Positions 44,588 through 53,571 are shown, counted from the stretch's first letter. The stretch: 55,421 nt of DNA from Verrucomicrobiota bacterium (GCA_003218975.1 QHPD01000103.1:1-55421); one strand, 5' to 3'. The notes: a model not told the origin generated them from the sequence alone. Translations and numbers: made by a program.

Positions 44588-44654
44588 TCGAGGCATAACC
44601 GAGTGCGACGCAATAGACCCTCCGATTTTTCAATTCTCGGACGAAGGAGTTCAT
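44588..44654 (-). pseudogene. N-terminal remnant of a TPR/cyclase-type protein
   Basis: An ATG at 44654 overlaps the preceding stop (ATGA) and reads MNSFVRELKNRRVYCVALGY, the start typical of large verrucomicrobial TPR or adenylate-cyclase-like proteins (pattern F..ELK.RRVY.VA..YA). It then runs into the 3' end of the Gly/Tyr-rich gene. Only about 22 codons remain. Confidence 0.4.
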
Positions 44655-44821
44655 TTTGGCCCTGTCGCCTCCAGAGTGTCGCTAATTGAAGTCGTTGCGT
44701 TGCCGATTGCGTTTGGCTCGGCGTACCACCGCGCACCGAATGGGAGCATATCGGAAATTAGATCAACGCCGCGTTTATCCCGGCGCGCGCGAATCTCGTA
44801 AAAGTCCTTTCTTCCTGACAT
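44651..44821 (-). CDS. Small protein, N-terminal half of the 'DFYEIR..IETHEH' family
   Basis: 56 residues from ATG at 44821: starts MSGRKDFYEIRARRDKRGVD and continues LISDMLPFGARWYAEPNAI. From memory, full-length members continue with the IRVYDEAGNVIETHEHxGDFKEW module seen as separate fragments at 48927, 49322, 50851 and 52525. Here the second half is replaced by TTSISDTLEATGPK. Probably a truncated, possibly still translated copy. Role unknown. Confidence 0.5.
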   Translation of the reverse strand: MSGRKDFYEIRARRDKRGVDLISDMLPFGARWYAEPNAIGNATTSISDTLEATGPK

Positions 44822-44910
44822 CGGCGGACATTACCAAACAAACGTAGAAATCCGTGGATTTGTTGTGATTTCTGTTGTGAGTAGGCAACTTTTTTAGCTT
44901 ATTTCCGGCG

Positions 44911-44999
44911 TTTTTACCTATGAAAAGAGGCGGGGGGCGGGAATCGAACCCGCGAATAGATTTCCCCTAGAGAATCTATCCAATTCCATAGGTGAAAAA
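44911..44999 (-). other. tRNA/tmRNA-3'-end-like structured element inside an inverted repeat
   Basis: On the minus strand the T-arm GCGGG-TTCGATT-CCCGC is perfect (44937-44953) and is followed by CCCCCGCCTC, as at the 3' end of a tRNA or tmRNA. Just upstream, TAGATT and AATCTA form a second hairpin. The whole is bracketed by TTTTTACCTATG (44911-44922) and CATAGGTGAAAAA (44987-44999), a near-perfect 12-bp inverted repeat. No 5' tRNA half is present. It is either an attachment-site remnant or a compact three-way RNA. Confidence 0.5.
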
Positions 45000-45013
45000 G
45001 ACAAGTCAGAACG

Positions 45014-45394
45014 TCATTGACGCCATGCGGCCCAATTTAGCATGCCTTGAGCGGCGCCGCGCTTTCCACTTGCTCGGAGACGATCAATACGGACCACGTC
45101 CGCACAATCTAGTAAACCGGCCGAGATCCCATTGATTTTAGGAGCAGAGGGACAGGCCAGAACTTCCCCGAGCACCGCCCCTCCACAGATCATCATGTCG
45201 CGCGCTTCCACCTGATGGACCAACGCCTGCTGCAACCAATACTCAGTTGTCTCCTGTCGCCATACAGTCCCCGCCGAACGCGGCACTCCGACTGCGTCAA
45301 AGTCATAGAGTATGACTTGCGGCAGTAACCGACGTAGATGCGGCATACACGCGGTTTTCCCTGATCCACCTGCCCCGGTTAGGAAAAAGACCAT
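45014..45394 (-). pseudogene. P-loop nucleotide kinase-like protein, truncated at its C-terminus
   Basis: About 126 residues from the ATG at 45394: MVFFLTGAGGSGKTACMPHL has a Walker A (GAGGSGKT), then LYDFDAVGVP, WLQQALVHQ and GMLNWAAWRQ. I recall homologues of about 180 residues that continue past WAAW. The stop falls 15 bases from the tRNA-like element, so the 3' end was probably lost at that junction. Confidence 0.6.
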
Positions 45395-45460
45395 AGCCGC
45401 GAACCAAAGTATAGTTACGTGGGAGTGAAAATCCCAGATAGAAGGCTGGTTCCGCCACAT

Positions 45461-45785
45461 GCCTCACCTACGCGCGCGCGTGTGAGAGACGAGAGAGAAA
45501 CTATTGGGCGTAACCCATCAACATGTAACGCTCGACCGGGCGAACCGCATCATCGAAAAGTCTCACGGCGTGGTCGGTAAAATTCCGCTCCGTTGACGGA
45601 GGCTAAAGGCCGCGCGGCTCACGTTTAACTTTTTTCTTGACACGCTGGGGAGATTTTTCCCAAGATTCTTGTTACCCATATTCTGTGCTTAGTGTCGACA
45701 GAGCTTCAGAAACGTCTATATGAAATTGTGCTGGTGAATCAATTCAGGTCGACCCTGCAAGGTAATCGTATTCTAGGTCTACCGA
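45461..45785. other. Gene-free stretch with GCGCGC-rich repeat
   Basis: Holds an ATGCCTCACCTACGCGCGCG stretch followed by GAGAGACGAGAGAG; similar stretches lie near 47690 and 49951. TTGACA occurs at 45638-45643 without a well-placed -10 partner. No gene seen. Confidence 0.45.
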
Positions 45786-47632
45786 GTGAGACTCTTGAGC
45801 CCAGACCGCCTTTTGGGCGTCATTCTGATCGCGGTTCTAACAATCCTTCTTCTGGTCGTTATTTGGAGCCTTGACCGTGGATTGGATATCACGGATGAAT
45901 CCCTCACTCTGTTATCATACCTGTATCCTGGTGAATACCCGGCGAACTTCAGCATGTCCTACACCATCGTCGATCGCATCACCGGGTGGATGCACCCGAG
46001 CGTCGTTGGCTACAGGTGGATCACATTGGCGCTCATATTACTTACCGCGACAGCATTTTTCTGCGGATTCTGGCAATGGCTGCGCAGGTTCGTCGCAGCC
46101 GAACCGCGTAGGGCAGTCAGTCTAGCGGTCGTGTTCCCGTATCTCCTTATCGGATGGCTGTCGGTATACGGAATCGGTCTGGTTACGCTCAATTACAACA
46201 CCCTCAACAGCGCCTGCCTTGCCTCCGTCGCGGGTCTGCTTTTCTACATCCTCGCTCACGTGCCAAGGCGGGGCGTCCAGCCGGGCAGGATTGTGGCCGG
46301 CCTGTTCATGGTGGGCTTCTTCTCAGCACTGGATTTATTCGTGAAGTTTCCGACGGCGATCATCATGTTCGGTGGCGCTGTGCTCCTGATCGTCTTACAC
46401 ATGAGACGCCTCGGGCGACGCACGATTGCATTCGCCATCGGTATTCAGATCCTTGGCGCGATGGCCGGGCTGGCAGCCTATTTTGCTGACGTGCGGTCCA
46501 TAACTGCATGGCTTTCTAACTATCCTGGCCAACTCCGGGTCGTGTCACAAGTTTCGCACAACCAGGCACTTTGCTGCTTTCCTATGTGCGTGCTGCCGAA
46601 TCACTCGGCCTGTTTCTGCTACGTCACTTTTCGCTTGTTTTCCTGATGAGCTTTATAATCGCGCGCTGTTACGCACGTGGCTGGTACCGCAACACATTGC
46701 GGAATCAACACGTGCTGCTCGCTATGCTAACGCTCACGCTTCTCTACACGGCATACAAGATATACGCCTTGGATCTGTTGAACTCCCCATACTTCAATAA
46801 CTGGGCATCGTTCTATATGTATGTGCTTATCATCTGTTTCCAAGTCGTTGTTCTTCTTGCTACCTATCGCACCGGGGTGTGGGCGCCGAAACCGAACCAA
46901 GAGGCAGTGCAACGTCTTGATCTGTTGCTTGGAATCGGGCTTCTAGTGGCGTTTCCTTTTGTCGGAGCAATCGGGACCACGAACAACATCTTTCTAAACA
47001 CCCTCATTGATATAGGAGGATGGTTTGCGCTCATACTGATTCTTGGCCTCCTAATCGAAGAACGCACGCGGAGCAGATTCGTTCTGTCACTTTGCATACT
47101 GTTGCCAGCTTGCTTAGGCGCAACGCAGCTAATTCACGGCCGCGTTTGGAAGCCATACCTTCTCGCCGCATCCCTTCCCGCGCAAACCATCACTCTCGAG
47201 CAGCCCGCCAGTGTAGCTGGGCTGAAGGTTGACTCGGCAACCGCCAAGTTCATCGCCGACCTTAGATCGATCTTGCGCCGGGGATCCTTCCATAAGCATG
47301 ATTACATACTCGCTTTTTACAACGCCCCGGAATTGGTTTTGTTGATGGACGGAGTTTCGCTCGGCACGCCGTATTACATGAAGGGAGAAAATCCCATTAA
47401 CTGCCGCGCCCTCGAGAGCGCCGAGATAAAGAAACGACCCGTATTTATCTTAGCCACGCGAAAGATCGACTTCGAGACCGTGGCATGTCTGCAAAAAGTG
47501 GGACTGCGCTTTCCCGTCGAGTTTGTCGAACTTGGGCGAATATATAATCCCTACAGCGCGAGTTCGTATGGATGGCGAAGGAATGAGCCATGGGTCAGCG
47601 TGTTCCGCCAGAAGGGCATTGACCCCTTTTAA
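45786..47632 (+). pseudogene. Polytopic membrane glycosyltransferase-like protein, split by a frameshift
   Basis: Two frames cover one protein of about 615 residues. The first (45786-46646) begins MRLLSPDRLLGVILIAVLTI and has the acidic first-loop motif LDITDESLTLLSYLYPGEY; the second (to 47632) resumes in LLLSYVRAAESLGLFLLRHF. Adding one C in the CC at 46562-46563 joins them as SHNPGTLLLSYVR. About ten membrane segments and a C-terminal soluble domain fit a GT39-like or related transferase. It is a frameshifted pseudogene unless the base is a sequence error. Confidence 0.7.
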
Positions 47633-48143
47633 AGTCTTCCTGGAACTCGCCAGACCGCCGTTCAGTGTGTCTCGCTGGTTCCGCGACATGCCTCGCGCGT
47701 ACGAGAGAGAGAGATTGACGTGACGATCATGATAGCGATCGCCCCATTTACCAACCGCTCCCGACTGTTCGGTCACCGGGCACCCAGTCGCCGCCATTTC
47801 TGATATTTGGCTGGACGATCCCCGTCGTCGCCGGTCGATATGATTGCAACTCCAACGCTCGCGCTATCCGCTCTTGATTCGCCAAGGCCTGCTCCTGTTG
47901 CGCCGCCTGCAAGCCCGCGGCTGGCGCCGAGTGCCGCCATGCGCCAGTTTTAGGAAACAGATCGAAAACTTTAACGCGGGAGCACCGGTGGCTTCGATGG
48001 AGTTGACAACTTGCCTAGATTTCGGTAACTACTCGTCGAACGACATCTGAACGGGGTGCTGGAGGTTCCTCCCCGACAGCTTCTTCCTACTCTGTTAAAC
48101 AAGGTGCAGGTCAACCGCCGGGGAAAAGAAAGGCGATCCGTCT
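47633..48143. other. Gene-free stretch before the integrase remnant
   Basis: 511 bases without an intact gene. On the minus strand around 47750-47990 a frame reads AAGLQAAQQEQALANQERIA and has coding-like composition, perhaps the end of a lost mobile-element gene. A CTCGCGCGTACGAGAGAGAG stretch near 47693 resembles the repeat at 45461. Confidence 0.4.
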
Positions 48144-48782
48144 ATGCATCCGGCCACCCCGCACACGACCGCAATTTCGTCCACAACGGGGAAAAGAAAA
48201 ATTCCAGGTAGTAAAGCGAACGAGCCGTGCCTGAAATTCGTCGTGACCTACCGCGAGGCTGCAAAGCGCAGGCAAAGGGTTTTTGAGACGGAAGAAGGGG
48301 CGATCGAATTCGCCCGGACTAAAAACCCTAATTTTCGATGTGATCCCATTCAAGAGACAGAGGCTCAAGCATCAGCGCGTACTTTGTTGGAATGCACGAA
48401 CAAGCTCGAGGTGTATGGCAAAACAATAAGAGATGCGACAGACTTTTTTGTTCAACATCTAATTGCCAACGAGAAGTCATGTACCGTCGCAAAGTTGGTT
48501 GATGAATTTGTTTCGGCAAAGCAAAAGGAGGCCGCTTCACACTTTGATTTAGACGATCTTCAAGCTCGCTTGAAGATTTTCAGCGAAAGATTCGATGGCG
48601 AGTCGATCGGAACCATCACAAGCGCCCAGATCGACGATTGGTTACGCTCGCTCAATGTCTCGATAATTACACGGAACCATTACCGGCGATTGATTATGCT
48701 GGCGTTCAACTTTGCCGTGCAACGCGGATACGCTAGTTCTAATCCAGTCTTTGGTCGGTTCGTTTTTAGCCGAGCTGGTTAG
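48144..48782 (+). pseudogene. Tyrosine-recombinase (integrase) N-terminal part, catalytic domain missing
   Basis: 212 residues. Positions about 110-205 form the SAM-like core-binding domain of phage integrases (TVAKLVDEFVSAKQ, LKIFSERFDGESIGTITSAQ, IDDWLRSLNVS, LAFNFAVQRGYASSNP). In complete enzymes the R...HxxR...Y catalytic domain follows; here the frame ends instead and family-A repeat fragments begin. It marks past integration of a mobile element near the tRNA-like site at 44911. Confidence 0.7.
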
Positions 48783-48926
48783 CAGCGCAATCGTTGGTTG
48801 AACCGCCCCCAGCCACGTGGCCCTATGCCGACTGTCGAAAAGCTGCCATATTACGAATTAGGCAGCCTAATCTCACAATCAGCCGTCACACTTCACTGCG
48901 TGGCGGCCTTTTGTTTCGGTCGCGGC

Positions 48927-49046
48927 TCACCACTCTTTGAAATCGCCAATGTGTTCGTGCGTCTCGATCACGTTGCTGGCATCATCGTAAACCAGAATAA
49001 GCACCGTATCCGTATGGGTAATTCCCGTACGAAGGTAACGTCGTTG
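48927..49046 (-). pseudogene. Family A fragment 1 (IETHEH module)
   Basis: Reads DTVLILVYDDASNVIETHEH then IGDFKEW and a stop, with no start codon in frame. It matches fragments at 49322, 50851 and 52525. Only the C-terminal module is left. Confidence 0.6.
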
Positions 49047-49136
49047 TTACTTTTGCGGGCACGTTTTCATGCGTTACGGGCGTTGACACGACAACCATCT
49101 CTGCTGAGAATCGTGAACTTCCACTAGCCAAAATCT

Positions 49137-49286
49137 ATGAAAACTCCTCGCTCGATTATTCTTTCTTCTGCACTTTTGATCCTCGCTCTAATGCTGGTCT
49201 CTTGCGCGAGCGAATACGACACGACCACGACCAGAACTCCACTTCCTCCGCCGGAACCCACTATGGGGGGCTTCTCCCCCTATTGA
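49137..49286 (+). CDS. Small lipoprotein, 49 residues
   Basis: MKTPRSIILSSALLILALML leads to the lipobox LVSC (Cys23), then a Thr-rich and Pro-rich tail (LPPPEPTMGGFSPY). The signal peptide II layout is textbook, and the gene would be overlooked by a 60-codon cutoff. It would be lipidated and anchored in a membrane. Function unknown; possibly an entericidin-like small lipoprotein. Confidence 0.6.
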   Translation: MKTPRSIILSSALLILALMLVSCASEYDTTTTRTPLPPPEPTMGGFSPY

Positions 49287-49321
49287 TAGCAGCCGCGCCG
49301 TTTTCGGGCGCAAAAATGAAC

Positions 49322-49420
49322 TTACCACTCTTTGAACTCGCCCGCCTGCTCGTGCGTCTCGATCACGTTGCCGGATTTGCGGTACGAGAAGGGGCGGCCA
49401 GAGATCGACGCCAAAATTGA
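49322..49420 (-). pseudogene. Family A fragment 2 (IETHEH module), degenerate
   Basis: Reads RPFSYRKSGNVIETHEQAGE then FKEW and TAA. The N-terminal portion is only recognisable in another frame, so at least one frameshift separates it. Same strand and orientation as the other fragments. Confidence 0.5.
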
Positions 49421-49628
49421 AGATCCGCAAAGCGACCTGCACAACGACGGACGAGCAACTTAACGCTTTCGATTCGTGAAGATTCCGTTACCTGAGTAAA
49501 CAGGTGTTCCTCGTTCCGAACGCCTGGGACGAATCGCTCGGAACCGGGACTGATTCAGTTCGACTTAAACTGAAACAAAGATACGATCTCCACAGCTGGA
49601 CGGCAATACAGTCACAAGGAGTCGCGAC

Positions 49629-49931
49629 ATGACCACGAAAGCATTATTTGTTAGACTGGAGGCAAAACCGGGCAAAGAAAACGAAGTCGCCAAATTCCTG
49701 CGCGATGGGCAGGGCTTGGTGCAACAAGAGCCCGCGACGACCGCCTGGTTCGGCACTCGACTTGGCCCAACGACTTTCGTCATCTTCGACGCATTTCCAG
49801 ATGACGCCGGACGGGACGCGCACCTGTCGGGAAAAGTTGCCGAGGCGCTGATGGAGAAAGCGCCTGAGCTACTGTCGGAGCCACCGAAGATTGAGAAGGC
49901 AGACGTATTGGCAGACAGGTTACTGGTTTAA
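49629..49931 (+). CDS. Antibiotic biosynthesis monooxygenase (ABM) domain protein
   Basis: 100 residues, the size of a single dimeric alpha-beta barrel. Segments KALFVRLEAKPGKENEVAKF, EPATTAWFGTRLGPTTFVIF and DAFPDDAGRDAHLSGKVAEA follow the ABM pattern. CAAGGAG lies seven bases before the ATG. Members act as cofactor-free monooxygenases or heme-degrading enzymes; no substrate can be assigned. One of the few intact genes in the decaying region. Confidence 0.85.
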   Translation: MTTKALFVRLEAKPGKENEVAKFLRDGQGLVQQEPATTAWFGTRLGPTTFVIFDAFPDDAGRDAHLSGKVAEALMEKAPELLSEPPKIEKADVLADRLLV

Positions 49932-49950
49932 TCGGCCTAACTCCGTCTAA

Positions 49951-50120
49951 TGCCTCGCGTACGCGCGCGCGCGGGAGGGCAAACGATCTTCGTTGCTGAC
50001 GCACATCGCGACGACGGAAAGCGTTTCGTTGCGCGTGCGGATGAAAAGCTGACCGCGTTTGTGGAGCTCGAATTAGCATGCAGGCGTCTAGGTTTTGCCC
50101 CTGGCGTACTGCAAAAATGA
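49951..50120 (+). pseudogene. Family B fragment (DAHRDDGKRF module), frameshifted
   Basis: From ATG at 49951 the frame reads TIFVADAHRDDGKRFVARA, then a one-base loss near 50038-50041 shifts it; the other frame continues DEKLTAFVELE. The intact version of the junction is seen in the copy at 53977-54099. The first ten codons come from the GCGCGC-rich repeat. Confidence 0.55.
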
Positions 50121-50147
50121 ACTTGGCCACGGTAACGGCGGCACGGT

Positions 50148-50675
50148 TCAATAAAGGTTCAAATCTTGATGGAGTTCATTCGGCCGTTCTCTCCAACTTG
50201 CCGTAGCGGTACTAGCAATATTCGTCGACGACGAGCTCGGATTTTTTGGGGCTACGAGCTTGGTACCCTGCTTGGGGCCGGGCGTTAGAATTCGCACCGT
50301 CATGAAATGTGGATGCGCTTTTGCCCAGGCGAGCGCCTCTTGTTTGGTATCGAAAAAGCGATCGACGACGATGGCGCTGCGCTCAGCGTCATTTCACCCG
50401 CACAAGCGCGCGGCTTTGCGATTGATAACATCGGGTCCGCTATCTACGACCACACATGCCACGTCACCAAAGAAAACTTTGCTGCCATAGGGAATTTTCT
50501 TTGGATCGACAGCGCAATGTTTTTCGCCCAGCGGTACGCCGTTCCAAGATGCATGCTCGCCTGAACCTTCGCGATGCCAGTAAACCGTGACGCGCGCTAG
50601 GACAGAATGCTCGCCGGCGAACGCTTGACACGCAAAAAGCAACACAAACCCCACCGCTACAGTTGAGCGCTTCAT
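50148..50675 (-). pseudogene. Exported 3D-domain protein interrupted by an in-frame TGA
   Basis: Starts MKRSTVAVGFVLLFACQAFA (signal peptide), then VTVYWHREGSGEHASWNG, HCAVDPKKIPYGSKVFFGD and VVVDSGPDV, the 3D-domain (RlpA-like barrel) pattern with its catalytic-type Asp. TGA at 50394-50396 ends the frame after AARLCG, but the same frame continues 80 more codons with AERSAIVVDRFFDTKQEALA and AHPHFMTVR, which I remember as the normal end of this family. So it is one gene with a nonsense mutation. Confidence 0.7.
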
Positions 50676-50830
50676 ACTTTCTCGGGTTTTTCCCGGCGGT
50701 CGAAATCCGGTCAGATCCAAATGGATTAGGGAGAAAGTGTGAGACAGTTGTCTCTATATAGAATTCGCAACTGCGTCGCCGTTTGGTCCCCTATTGCCGT
50801 TTGTCGAGCAAAGAGACACCATTTACCACC

Positions 50831-50977
50831 TGAAGTATTGGGAAATCATCGCCAGTGTGCTCGTGCGTTTCAATCACATTGCCCGCCTGATCATAAACGC
50901 GGATCACAGCATCATGTGAGCGGCTGTAGAATTTCGCGTGCAACCGCTGCAACCATAAATAGTTTTACACGCGCCAT
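50831..50977 (-). pseudogene. Family A fragment 3 joined to a family B start
   Basis: From ATG at 50977 the minus strand reads MARVKLFMVAAVAREI; another frame continues KFYSRSHDAVIRVYDQAGNV then IETHEHTGD. Instead of FKEW and stop, the sequence at 50831-50850 is the reverse of AAGTATTGGGAAATCATCGC, which on the plus strand encodes KYWEIIA, the start of family B. The join is a recombination scar. Confidence 0.5.
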
Positions 50978-51085
50978 TGGGTCCCTTTTATCAAAAACGA
51001 TGGCTGTGTGAAACGCCTTTTGAATTTTTAGAGTCCTTTCGCAAACAAGACGCGCACAAGAAACGGCTGACACGAAACAGTCCTA

Positions 51086-51526
51086 GTGAAACGGTCGCTC
51101 CACGCAATCGTGGTCTGGTTATGGATCGGCACGCTGATGGCTGCGACTGATGTGGCGAAAGCGGGGCCCTTTCGGGATTTTTTTAGGGCGTTACGTAGCG
51201 CAATTGCTCACCCGAATGAGAAGCCGCGACCGCACCGGAGCAGTCATAAGCATAATGAGACTCCGCCGAGCGATGTTTCGAATAGTCAGACTTCGGGCAG
51301 CCCAGTCCCCGCGCCTTCGGGGCAGCGCGATGTCCGGTGGGCGAAGGCAGCCTCGGGCGCGAACCAGCAAAAAACTGACCTGCCGCATGGAACTCCCGTG
51401 CCCGGTAAACCAGGCTTAGTTACCAGTCCGTTCGCGCCAGATAGCGGTTACGTCGACGTCACCGGTTCTCCGCCGGGAACCGCAGTAGAAGATCCTTACA
51501 CAGGCAAAATTTTCCTTACGCCGTAG
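51086..51526 (+). CDS. Exported protein with conserved C-terminal PGLVTSPFAPD motif
   Basis: 146 residues from a GTG (MKRSLHAIVVWLWIGTLMAA; signal peptide), a His/Arg/Ser-rich disordered middle, and a C-terminal block GKPGLVTSPFAPDSGYVDVT then GSPPGTAVEDPYTGKIF. I remember this block as conserved among small secreted proteins of related bacteria, without a function. Intact. Confidence 0.65.
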   Translation: MKRSLHAIVVWLWIGTLMAATDVAKAGPFRDFFRALRSAIAHPNEKPRPHRSSHKHNETPPSDVSNSQTSGSPVPAPSGQRDVRWAKAASGANQQKTDLPHGTPVPGKPGLVTSPFAPDSGYVDVTGSPPGTAVEDPYTGKIFLTP

Positions 51527-51553
51527 GATCTCAGTGGTTAGACTCCGCTGCGC

Positions 51554-51612
51554 GTGAAGTACTGGGAAATCGTCGCTGACAATCTCAGCAAAGCCGGTTG
51601 GGACATGGGGCT
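51554..51612 (+). pseudogene. Family B N-terminal fragment (KYWEI..NLSKAGW)
   Basis: GTG then KYWEIVADNLSKAGW; the frame then departs from the expected WGCV, which is found one base over (TGGGGCTGCGTC). The C-terminal module of the family is absent here. The following bases up to 51834 hold only a broken signal-peptide-like frame starting at 51709 (MKRDLFFSVAVALCL). Confidence 0.5.
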
Positions 51613-51834
51613 GCGTCTTATAAGCGAAAGCGTGCCGACGCAAAATCTGAATACATTCTCGCAGATTATGGTGAGCTTCCTGCTGGCGAGAGAGCAATAA
51701 TCGGGATCATGAAAAGAGATTTATTCTTCTCCGTAGCTGTCGCGTTATGCCTACGAAGACGAGGATTCACGACGATGATACATGGAACCGGCCCGTGCAG
51801 GCTGGGTCCGCTTGAACGAGGGTTAGGGCGAAGA

Positions 51835-52357
51835 TCAATGGGGTGCTTTCTTTCGTGACTGTTTGAGAAGCCGCAGAGTGGCCAACAAATTTGACCCATC
51901 TGTGCGATGAAAGTTAACGAAGAGCCAGCGACCGTTCTCCTGTTTGACCTCGGCAATCACGCTGGGCTTCTTGAATCTCGCTCCGGATCGAACCCCGTGA
52001 ATATCAACGCGGAAGGACCCATTCTTCTCGGTGATACTTCCCAATTCATAGTGATCTTCGGGGGTCCTGGCTAATGAGAAAGGGATCCCAGTCAATGCCG
52101 ACAATATCTTCAGGAGATTTTGCTTGCGCGGCAGAATCTTCTTTGAGTGCATTTAGGAGCTTCGGGCTAAAGACATCTGGTTTCTGCTTTATGGCAATCT
52201 CAAAGGCCGGTCCGTCATTCTCTTTCATCGCAATCGGGACATACCAGCTATAAAATTCCTGAACGAATTTTCGAACCGATTCTTCGACTTTGGGTGCCTG
52301 GGCGAAAACTGGAAGAACTGCGATCGCCAAGATGAGAAGGATTGTTTTTCGAAGCAT
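51835..52357 (-). pseudogene. DUF3828-like exported protein, frameshifted in a G5 run
   Basis: The first frame, from ATG at 52357, is MLRKTILLILAIAVLPVFAQ (signal peptide), FVQEFYSWYVPIA and GIDWDPFLISQDP. The second frame continues PEDHYELGSITEKNGSFRVD then WLFVNFHRTDG. Removing one base from the five-G run at 52060-52064 (plus strand) joins them exactly (QDPEDHY). The FYxWY start and xxWDPF motif fit DUF3828. Homopolymer frameshift: decay, phase switch or sequencing error. Confidence 0.7.
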
Positions 52358-52524
52358 TGCGGGAGCCCTAACGAGAATTCGACCCCAAAAATCTGCAACT
52401 AATTACAGATAAAATCTGTATAATCCGGTTGCCTTTAGCGGGGCCGGTGGTGGCTAAAAGCCCTTGCATGTTGAGGGCATCTTGTAGAGGTAGCCGTTTC
52501 GCCGGGCAAGCCGAAAGAGTGAAC

Positions 52525-52640
52525 TCACCACTCTTTGAAATCGCCAATGTGCTCGTGCGTTTCAAGCATATTGCCAGCTTCATCGTAAACGCGGATCACG
52601 TCATCATTTTTTGCCTTAATTTCGCGCGCTCGAGACGGGC
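52525..52640 (-). pseudogene. Family A fragment 4 (best preserved IETHEH module)
   Basis: Reads RAREIKAKNDDVIRVYDEAG then NMLETHEHIGDFKEW and TGA. No start codon is found before it merges into the end of the arsM pseudogene. It gives the clearest form of the module. Confidence 0.6.
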
Positions 52641-52654
52641 CTCCCCACAATGCG

Positions 52655-53449
52655 CTACGGCTTCACCGCGTGGATGAAGGCGCGGAGGAACTTGCCGTCG
52701 ATATGCGGGGCGAGCGCGTCCACGTCGATACCTTTGGACGTGAGAAACTCGCGCGCATCTTCGGTGCGGTAGATGCGCGTCGGCTGAACTTCGATCTGCT
52801 CGAAGCCGACGGCGGTGAGCTTGCCGCGATAGTCGTTTTCTTCGAGTGCGCCGGCCACGCAGCCGACCCACAAGAGGACGCTCTTGCGGATCTCTGGCGG
52901 GATTTCGCCTCTGGTCACCACGTCTCCGACACCGCAAAGCGGCCGCCGGGCTTGAGCACGCGAAAGGCTTCCCGCAGCACGCGGTCCTTAGCGGCCGAGA
53001 GATTGATCACGCAGTTCGAGATGATGACGTCTACGGTATTGTCTGGAAGCGGGATGTTTTCGATCTGGCCCTTCAAGAACTCCACGTTCTCCACCCCAGC
53101 CTTGCGTTTATTTTCGTTGGCGAGGGCCAGCATCCCGTCGGTAAATATCGAGACCGTAGGCCTTGCCTGTGGGTCCGACGCGTCGGGCCGAGAGCAGGAC
53201 GTCGATCCCGCCGCCCGAGCCGAGGTCGAGGACGGTCTCGCCCGCGTGGAGCTGGGCAAGGGCCGTCGGATTGCCGCAGCCGAGCGACGCCTTCACCGCA
53301 TCCTCGGGCAGCAGCTCGGTCTCAGAGGTGTCGTACAGGTTGTTCGTGATCGGATCGCAGCAGGCCGTCGACGAGGGCGTCGAGCCACCGCAGGCGTTGC
53401 CCCGAGCCTGCTGAACGAGCAGTGCCGCCGCTCCGTATTTTTCCTTCAC
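52655..53449 (-). pseudogene. arsM: Arsenite methyltransferase ArsM with two frameshifts
   Basis: Three frames reconstruct one ArsM. Part 1 begins [18 protein letters not shown] and has [11 protein letters not shown] and SAM motif [16 protein letters not shown]. Part 2 has [40 protein letters not shown] and [12 protein letters not shown]. Part 3 is TRGEIPPEIRKSVLLWVGCV and AGALEENDYRG. The first break is an extra T near 53141-53147, the second an extra GA near 52922-52927. The protein would have methylated As(III) using SAM. Divergent from the Mth938-like gene. Confidence 0.85.
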
Positions 53450-53571
53450 GACTTGTGTGATGTTTTCGGTGCTTCATTTGGTCTTCTCCAGCTTGATGTC
53501 TCGATTGCGGGGCTGCATGCTCTTAGAACCCGTCTCTTGCCTTGGAGCTTGAGGCAGGGAAACATTGAGAT

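Noticed and set aside
45638-45672. Promoter with TTGACA before the frameshifted membrane gene
   Set aside because: The -35 hexamer is perfect, but no acceptable -10 hexamer lies 16-18 bases downstream.
50394-50396. Selenocysteine at the in-frame TGA of the 3D-domain gene
   Set aside because: The position is a non-catalytic residue after the conserved Asp, with no downstream hairpin of SECIS type seen and no selenium genes in the window; a nonsense mutation is simpler.
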